Assembly: GCA_013290035.1 (NCBI GenBank) | Contig: JABCYT010000046.1 | Location: 1 to 11,217 of the forward strand | Length of the DNA: 11,217 nt | Origin: Alphaproteobacteria bacterium | Lineage (GTDB): Bacteria; Pseudomonadota; Alphaproteobacteria; Reyranellales; Reyranellaceae | Direction: 5' to 3' | Shown here: piece by piece, positions 6,876-11,217 of the stretch | How the letters are laid out: each line of letters begins with the position of its first letter | How positions within the stretch are numbered: position 1 is the stretch's first letter | The notes under the pieces: model-generated | The model's input: only the letters and a program-made list of their open reading frames with translations | Told to the model about the DNA's origin: nothing | The model's database searches: none | Translations under genes and position numbers: made by a program

Positions 6876-6969
6876 CCCGGTCTCCGTCGTTTGGAAATAT
6901 GACGGAACCCTATCCGAGCGGGCGGCAGCCGGCCAGTGACCGCGCCGGCTTCACGGAGGTGTGATGCCG
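6876..6969 (-). other. Intergenic region upstream of the molybdoenzyme/fcc/sox genes, with a 7-bp hairpin
   Basis: These 94 bases separate the dipeptidase stop from the 2Fe-2S subunit start and are the only sizeable gap between the two gene groups, so a promoter for the fcc/sox run could lie here. A perfect 7-bp inverted repeat (AGCCGGC at 6927-6933 and GCCGGCT at 6944-6950, 10-base loop) is present, but without a T-run behind it. A less GC-rich patch lies at about 6888-6912. I could not find convincing -35 and -10 hexamers, so no promoter is called. Confidence 0.35.
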
Positions 6970-8298
6970 TCAGCCAAGGCTGGCTTGAAAGACGCGTTGG
7001 TAATTGCCGCCGAGCAGCTTTGCCGTCTCGTCGGCTGTGAATTTTGCGCGCAGCGCGGCGGCGAGTTGCGGCAGGTCAGCATAGCTCGGCAGCGTACTCG
7101 AGCCGACCAGGCCAAGCTGATCGGTGCCGAGGCCGACATGATCGATGCCGACCAGCTCGGCCATCTTCGCGAAGCCCTCGGCGTAGGCCACGATGTTGGG
7201 AAAATAGCCCGTAACGGGCCAGATGCCGATGACGCCGCCGGTTGCCGCAATGGCGCGCGCGTGGTCGGGCAGGATGCGTCGGGTCCAGGCCGCCGGCCGG
7301 TCGGTCAGCGAGGTGTGCGACAGCACCAGCGGCTTGGTCGTGACCGCAGCCGCCTGCTTGACCAGATCGTAGGTGCCGTGCGCCACGTCGACCACGATGC
7401 CCATTTGATTGCAGCGGCGAATCACCTCGGCGCCGAAGGGCGTCAGGCCGCCATGCACGCTGGGCTCGGTCTGGATGTCGCCGAGCTCGTTCGGCCGGTA
7501 GTGCGTGAGCTGCAGATGGCGGAGCGCCCAACGCTGGTACGCCTCGTCGAGACGCTCGATCTTGCCTTCGAGGAAGTCGGCACCCTCCGACGAGACGATG
7601 AGGGACGGCCGGTTGGCCCGCGCCGCGCGTAGCTCCGCCGACGTCCTGATGATCGGCAATCCCTGCTCGCGCGCCAGCGCATGCAGCTTCTCGAAGGCGC
7701 GCCGGCTGAATTCGTAAAGCTCGCCGGACCGCGGCTCGCGGCTGGGCCGCAGGCGCCCGTCGGCGAGCTTGATGATCGGCGAATCGGCCACCACCGCCAG
7801 GCAGATCGTCGACACCCCACCCTGGCGCATCGGTTCGGCGACCGCCGCGAACTGGCCGCGGCCAAAACTCATCGGGATGAGATTGCCGGCGTGACTGTGG
7901 ATGTCGATCGCCGTGCCGTCGGCGGCTTGTGCCATCGCCGGCACCGGCAGACAGAAGAGCGGGCTCGCCGCCATCAGGGCGCGGCGCGTGACGCCCGGCT
8001 TCACCTCGGCGCCGCACAGCTGGTAGCGCCAGCCGTCGGGATCGAACGAGACCTGCCAAGTGCCGATCAGCCGCAACGGACCGTTGCCGAGCTTCAGCGG
8101 ATGGTCGGCGAAGACCTCGACCACGGCCAATCGGTTGGCGGGCACGCAGCCCTGGCAGCAGCCGGGCTCGGCCATCATCAGAAAATGGGCGGCGCCGCCG
8201 ATCGGCAGCACCGTGAGCGGAAAGCCCGAGAGCTCGACCGTCCGGCCGTTGGCTCTCTCGGCGCGCGGGGTGCCGAGATCGTTCCAGTGAAGTCGCAT
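6970..8298 (-). CDS. Two-part protein: N-terminal Cys-rich domain joined to an M19 (membrane-type) dipeptidase
   Basis: Residues 1-99 form a small domain with V-E-L-S-G-F-P-L-T, a Cys cluster E-P-G-C-C-Q-G-C-V-P-A-N at 45-55 and G-T-W-Q-V; it resembles DUF3299-type domains, a weak recollection. Residues 104-125 (T-R-R-A-L-M, hydrophobic core, A-M-A-Q-A) look like a Tat signal peptide placed internally. Residues 130-442 are an M19 zinc dipeptidase: H134 and H136, E238 (S-S-E-G-A-D-F-L-E-G), H307 (D-V-A-H-G), H328 (L-S-H-T-S) and D393 (G-L-G-T-D), plus R-H-L-Q-L-T-H-Y. The start at 8298 follows an AGGGG Shine-Dalgarno and lies 7 bp after the redoxin gene. A GTG at codon 99 could start a separate dipeptidase with its own signal. 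M19 enzymes cleave dipeptides and some beta-lactam-like amides; the substrate here is unknown. Confidence 0.85.
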   Translation of the reverse strand: MRLHWNDLGTPRAERANGRTVELSGFPLTVLPIGGAAHFLMMAEPGCCQGCVPANRLAVVEVFADHPLKLGNGPLRLIGTWQVSFDPDGWRYQLCGAEVKPGVTRRALMAASPLFCLPVPAMAQAADGTAIDIHSHAGNLIPMSFGRGQFAAVAEPMRQGGVSTICLAVVADSPIIKLADGRLRPSREPRSGELYEFSRRAFEKLHALAREQGLPIIRTSAELRAARANRPSLIVSSEGADFLEGKIERLDEAYQRWALRHLQLTHYRPNELGDIQTEPSVHGGLTPFGAEVIRRCNQMGIVVDVAHGTYDLVKQAAAVTTKPLVLSHTSLTDRPAAWTRRILPDHARAIAATGGVIGIWPVTGYFPNIVAYAEGFAKMAELVGIDHVGLGTDQLGLVGSSTLPSYADLPQLAAALRAKFTADETAKLLGGNYQRVFQASLG

Positions 8299-8305
8299 CA
8301 GCCCC

Positions 8306-9364
8306 CTAGAGTTTGGGCGGCGGATAATACGGCCGATCGCCCAACGCCTGCACACGTTTCCAGAACTCGGGGCCCGACGCCTTGCCGACCTCGTCGAGGT
8401 CGGCGGCCTGGCGCCACATGCTCCACGAGTCCGGATGCAGGCCGCTCGCGGCATTCATCTGCCGGTCGCCTTCGGTGGCGTGGCCGTTGTCGCGCAGCCA
8501 CACGCCGAGACGAAACCGCGCGCGCGCCTCGGCGATCTCGGGCGTCACCCTGGGCAGGGCGGCGCGCGCCGCATCGGCGGGCAGTGCATGCTTGCCGGTG
8601 GTCACCCAGGCGCGCACGGCGTCGAGATAGGCCTGGCGGGCAGCCAGCCGTTCCGCCTGGTCCTCAGGCGACATGGTGCGCGTCTTGAGGTCCATGCGGC
8701 GGAAGTGGTCGGTCGAGCCCGCCGTCTCGGGCGGCCGGACGATCCGGCCCTGCTCGTCGATCCACACCGCCTGCGGCACGTTCACGAGATTGTAGAGATC
8801 GCTCAGCCGGTGCTCGGTATCGATCAGCTGCCAGTAGCTCGACTTGGCCTCTTCGATCCACGGCCGCGCGTGCTGGGCGCCACGGCTTTCCTCGGCCACG
8901 GCCACGACCATGAAACCCTTGTCCTTCAGCTCAGCGTAGAGGGACTGCCACACGGGCAAGTCGAAGCGGCAGCCTCACCAACTGGCCCAGGTGGCCAGAA
9001 ACACCTTCTTGCCGCGCAGCTCGGACAGGGTGCGCGGCTTGCTGTCGACATCCGGCAGGGTGAAGTCGGGCGCCTGCAGACCCTCGAGTGCGGCATTGCG
9101 TTCGTCGGCCGGTGCGCCCAGCGCCCAGGCATCGCCGTCCCGGCTGGCGATCACTGGGCCGCCCAGTCTCTGCCAGAAGGCCTCGACATCGACGTCGCCG
9201 CCCTTCACCGCGGACGCCGGCAGGGGCACGCAGCGCTCGTCGCGGCACATGCCCTCGGGTTTCAGCGCCCAGCCCGTGACCTTCTCGGCGTCGGCCGCGC
9301 TCATCCACAGGCCGTCTCGGGTCGAGACCTTGTATTCGGCGGTCGGGGTCAGGACGACTGTCAT
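8306..9364 (-). CDS. Putative selenoprotein: ResA/TlpA-like redoxin with in-frame TGA at the active-site Cys position
   Basis: Read through one TGA (8975-8977), this frame encodes 352 residues. Residues 1-96 are a leader domain with C40 and C45. From about 97 (Q-A-P-D-F-T-L-P-D-V, then L-S-E-L-R-G-K-K-V-F-L-A-T-W-A-S-W) an AhpC/TSA-TlpA thioredoxin fold follows. The TGA is codon 130, directly after W129 and before G131-C132-R133, where the redox Cys belongs. The fold continues after it (D-L-P-V-W-Q-S-L-Y-A-E-L, then V-P-Q-A-V-W-I-D-E-Q-G-R-I-V), and a helical, TPR-like tail fills about 275-340. No signal peptide is seen, so it is probably cytoplasmic. An AGGAG precedes the ATG at 9364; the gene lies between the TPP enzyme (9-bp gap) and the dipeptidase gene (7-bp gap). 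I recall an NCBI family of ResA-like proteins with a WAxxUGC motif that this fits. The alternative is a nonsense mutation or sequencing error. Confidence 0.8.
8942..8974 (-). promoter_or_regulatory. Candidate bacterial SECIS hairpin immediately after the TGA codon
   Basis: In the mRNA, GGCUGCC (8974-8968) begins at the base after the UGA and pairs with GGCAGUCC (8949-8942), giving 7 pairs with one bulged U at 8944. A G-U and a C-G pair (8967/8950, 8966/8951) can extend the stem to nine. The remaining loop can close further by AC/GU (8961-8960 with 8953-8952), leaving an apical UUGCCC whose G (8957) is 18 bases from the UGA. Bacterial SECIS elements are hairpins inside the coding region, just after the UGA, with a G in an apical loop about 16-37 bases away; the fit is good. 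SelB binding is inferred. Confidence 0.62.
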
Positions 9365-9373
9365 GGCTCGCTC

Positions 9374-11005
9374 CTATTTTGGCACGGAGATCGTGACTTC
9401 CTTGGAGGTGATGAATTCGAGCAGCACCGGCACGCCCTTCCGGGTCTGTTCGATGCCGCGCTTGATGGCGGGCACGATGTCCTCGGTCTTGGTGATGCGC
9501 TCGCCGTAGCCGCCGAAGGCGCGCGCCATGGCGGCGTAGTCGCCGGAGATGTCGGTCGAACGGTACTTCTCGGTCGAGACCTTCATGATGTGAAGCTCGA
9601 TCGCCATCGAGAAGTTGTTGAGCAGGATCGACATGATGGGGATGCGCTCGCGCACCGCGGTCTCGAAATCCATGCCGGTGAAGCCGATCGCGGCATCGCC
9701 CCACACGTTGATGCAGAGCTTGTCCGGCATGGCGAGCTTGGCTCCCATGGCCAGCCCGAGTCCGTAGCCCAACTGCGTGGTCTTGCCCCAGCCGATGTAG
9801 GTGTGCGGCTTCGTCGTGCGCCAGAACGGCGAGAGCTGGTCGCGCGGGCTGCCGGCATCGTGCGTGATGATGGTGTTGGCGACATCGACCGTATGCTGGA
9901 GGTCCCACAGCACACGGTAGGGATTGAGCGGCGCCTCGTTGTTGGTGAGCTTGGGCATCCACTCCTTCAGCCACTCGTCGGTCATCGCCTTGATCTCGGC
10001 CGCGACGCCCGACGGATCGCGCTTGGTGGCGCCGGCGGATTTGCAGGCCGCGACCAGCGCGGCCAACGTGAGCTTGGCGTCGCCCAAGAGGCCGTACTTG
10101 ATCTTCACGTCCTTGTTGAGATGGGCGGGATCGAGCGTGGCGTGGATGATCGTCTTGCCCTGCGGCATGGAGATGCCGAAGTTGGTCTCGGTGAAGGAGC
10201 AGCCGATGCCCAGGATGACGTCGGAGCGATCGAGGAAGCTTCTGACCGCCTTCGGATAGGCGCGGCCGCCCGAGCCCAGGGCGAGGAAATGCGTCTCGTC
10301 GAAGCAGCTCTTGCCTTCGAGGCTGGTGCAGACGGGAATGGCCAAAAGCTCGGCCAGTTCCTTCAGCTCGGCATAGGCCTCGGCCCAATGCACGCCCTGG
10401 CCGGCATAGATCACCGGTCGCTTGGCGGCCATCAGCACCTTGGCCGCTTCGGCGACGGCGGCCGGATCGGGCCCGTACTTGGTGGCGACGACCGGCTCGT
10501 AGTCCAGCGGATCGGGCGCGTCCTCGGCATAGGCGTCGGCCGGCAGCTCGATGATGACCGGCGAGCCGCGGCCGTTGCGCAGCAGGCTGAAAGCCCGGCG
10601 CATGATGTTGGCGACTTCGCGGCCATTGGTGACCGGCTCGCTGTGCTTGGCGACATGCGCCATGGCGAGCGTCGAGTTGAAGTTGGGCGGCACGTGGGAA
10701 ATGCGGCGCGGATAGCCCTGCGGGATGACCAGCAGCGGGATCGATTCGCCGAAGGCCTGGGCGATGCCGCCATAGGCGTTCTCCGAGCCGGGTCCGCTCT
10801 GCATGCAGAACACGCCCATCTTGCGGCCCTTGGTGAGCCGCGACATGGCGTCGGCCATGTGCAGCCCGATGCGCTCCTGGCGCACGATGATGGGGCGGAT
10901 GTCGACCGCGGCGCAGGCCTCGATCAGATGGTTCACCGGATAGGCGAAGAGATATTCGACGCCTTCCTTCTTCAGAATGTCGGCGATCGCCGGGCCGGTT
11001 TTCAT
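9374..11005 (-). CDS. Thiamine-diphosphate-dependent enzyme (acetolactate synthase / benzoylformate decarboxylase superfamily)
   Basis: The 543-residue protein has the three-domain layout of this superfamily. The N-terminal PYR domain has E44 in V-R-Q-E-R, the Glu that activates the cofactor, and C-M-Q-S-G-P-G-S-E-N at 67-76. A central domain starts near P-V-I-Y-A-G-Q-G-V. The C-terminal PP domain has the Mg/TPP motif G-D-A-A at 436-439 with L-N-N at 462-464. The usual third residue of the GDG motif is Ala here. No signal peptide is present, so it is cytoplasmic. The reaction cannot be assigned: decarboxylation or ligation of a 2-keto acid is likely. The start at 11005 has a strong GGGAGGAG (11011-11018) 5 bases away, so the longer open frame reaching into the palindromic repeat is not used. 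It is the first gene of the unit with the TGA-containing redoxin. Confidence 0.9.
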   Translation of the reverse strand: MKTGPAIADILKKEGVEYLFAYPVNHLIEACAAVDIRPIIVRQERIGLHMADAMSRLTKGRKMGVFCMQSGPGSENAYGGIAQAFGESIPLLVIPQGYPRRISHVPPNFNSTLAMAHVAKHSEPVTNGREVANIMRRAFSLLRNGRGSPVIIELPADAYAEDAPDPLDYEPVVATKYGPDPAAVAEAAKVLMAAKRPVIYAGQGVHWAEAYAELKELAELLAIPVCTSLEGKSCFDETHFLALGSGGRAYPKAVRSFLDRSDVILGIGCSFTETNFGISMPQGKTIIHATLDPAHLNKDVKIKYGLLGDAKLTLAALVAACKSAGATKRDPSGVAAEIKAMTDEWLKEWMPKLTNNEAPLNPYRVLWDLQHTVDVANTIITHDAGSPRDQLSPFWRTTKPHTYIGWGKTTQLGYGLGLAMGAKLAMPDKLCINVWGDAAIGFTGMDFETAVRERIPIMSILLNNFSMAIELHIMKVSTEKYRSTDISGDYAAMARAFGGYGERITKTEDIVPAIKRGIEQTRKGVPVLLEFITSKEVTISVPK

Positions 11006-11010
11006 TTGAT

Positions 11011-11018
11011 CTCCTCCC
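11011..11018 (-). promoter_or_regulatory. Strong Shine-Dalgarno deciding the TPP-enzyme start
   Basis: GGGAGGAG lies 5 bases before the ATG at 11005. This sets the start there rather than at a further in-frame ATG at 11104, whose extension would be Arg/Gly-rich and would run through the palindromic repeat. Confidence 0.8.
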
Positions 11019-11040
11019 AATTGAGACCCCGCCTGAAGCC

Positions 11041-11098
11041 TTCCCCCTCCCCACCTCCCCCGTCTGACGGGGGAGGTGCCCGAAGGGCGGAGGGGGAA
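11041..11098. repeat. Nested palindromic intergenic repeat
   Basis: Two nested inverted repeats are visible. The inner arms CACCTCCCCCGTC (11052-11064) and GACGGGGGAGGTG (11066-11078) are perfect over 13 bases around a single T. The outer arms TTCCCCCTCC (11041-11050) and GGAGGGGGAA (11089-11098) are perfect over 10 bases. The unit lies between the partial upstream gene and the TPP-enzyme gene. Such purine/pyrimidine-skewed units are common as dispersed intergenic elements (REP/BIME-like) in alphaproteobacteria. It could also end transcription of the upstream gene or stabilise mRNA ends; there is no T-run behind it. Confidence 0.7.
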
Positions 11099-11111
11099 AG
11101 CCACAGAGGGG

Positions 11112-11217
11112 CTATTTATTCAGTTCCTTCATCGCGCTGTCGAGCCCGCCCAGGGTGAGCGGGAACATGCGGTTGCTTGAAAGCTGCTGCAGGAGCTGGA
11201 TCGACGGCGTGTAGCTC
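11112..11217 (-). CDS. C-terminal end of an unidentified protein (cut by window edge)
   Basis: An open frame enters from the right edge and ends at TAG (11112-11114). The 34 visible residues read as a plausible protein tail, with segments S-Y-T-P-S-I-Q-L-L-Q-Q-L-S-S-N-R-M-F-P-L and then G-G-L-D-S-A-M-K-E-L-N-K. It could be the end of a solute-binding or other substrate-binding protein, but this is too little sequence to name it. The stop lies 106 bp upstream of the TPP-enzyme start with the palindromic repeat in between, so it may be a separate transcription unit or the first gene of the same one. Confidence 0.55.
   Translation of the reverse strand, partial: SYTPSIQLLQQLSSNRMFPLTLGGLDSAMKELNK

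Noticed and set aside
6927..6950. Intrinsic terminator after the dipeptidase gene
   Set aside because: The 7-bp stem is perfect but no T-run follows on the minus strand, so it is recorded only as a hairpin in the intergenic region.
8299..8454. N-terminal extension of the domain-dipeptidase protein to 8454
   Set aside because: The extra 52 residues are Arg/Pro/Ser-rich and overlap the redoxin coding sequence; the ATG at 8298 has an AGGGG Shine-Dalgarno and fits the 7-bp operon gap.
8306..8959. Independent 217-residue gene starting at TTG 8959
   Set aside because: No Shine-Dalgarno precedes it, it begins in the middle of a thioredoxin fold, and the frame is continuous with the upstream part through a single TGA. 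It is treated as the second part of the selenoprotein gene.
8435..11158. 907-codon open frame on the plus strand
   Set aside because: It lies opposite the TPP-enzyme and redoxin genes, has a His/Arg/Gly/Asp-rich composition typical of antisense shadow frames in GC-rich DNA, and shows no family motifs.
1..11217. CRISPR array, tRNA, rRNA, insertion sequence or phage genes
   Set aside because: No regularly spaced direct repeats, no tRNA-like cloverleaf and no transposase- or integrase-like protein were seen when reading the window.

Overview
The window is a GC-rich, gene-dense stretch in which every supported gene reads on the minus strand, so transcription runs from high to low coordinates. 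Codon use, Tat-type signal peptides, a lithotrophic sox/fcc gene set and a dispersed GC-rich palindromic repeat suggest an alphaproteobacterium, possibly of the Rhodospirillales/Reyranella type. That placement is inference; no rRNA or taxonomic marker gene is present.

Right part (about 11217 down to 6970): the C-terminal tail of an unidentified gene, an intergenic nested palindromic repeat, then a tight three-gene unit. The unit encodes a thiamine-diphosphate enzyme of the acetolactate synthase/benzoylformate decarboxylase superfamily, a ResA/TlpA-like redoxin interrupted by one in-frame TGA, and a two-part protein joining a small Cys-rich domain to an M19-type dipeptidase. The TGA falls exactly where the redox-active Cys of the thioredoxin motif belongs (W-A-S-W-[TGA]-G-C-R). 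A GC-rich hairpin shaped like a bacterial SECIS element starts at the very next base. I therefore annotate 8306-9364 as one selenoprotein gene rather than two ORFs or a pseudogene. This is the most interesting item in the window.

Left part (6875 down to 657): a continuous, largely overlapping operon. It encodes the 2Fe-2S and Tat-exported molybdopterin subunits of an isoquinoline-1-oxidoreductase-like hydroxylase, the monohaem cytochrome and flavoprotein of flavocytochrome c sulfide dehydrogenase (fccA, fccB), then soxX, soxY, soxZ and soxA. Junctions of 4-bp overlap, 1-bp overlap or 4-14 bp gaps imply translational coupling. Products act in the periplasm: FccAB oxidises sulfide, SoxAX conjugates thiosulfate or another sulfur species to the SoxYZ carrier, and c-type cytochromes collect the electrons. 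SoxB and SoxCD are absent here, and SoxY lacks the usual GGCGG C-terminus. A strong hairpin behind soxA probably ends the operon.

Far left (541 down to 1): a 90-residue protein of unknown function, then the N-terminal part of an Lrp/AsnC-family regulator cut by the window edge. No gap between genes exceeds 300 bases, and I see no tRNA, rRNA, CRISPR array or insertion sequence.
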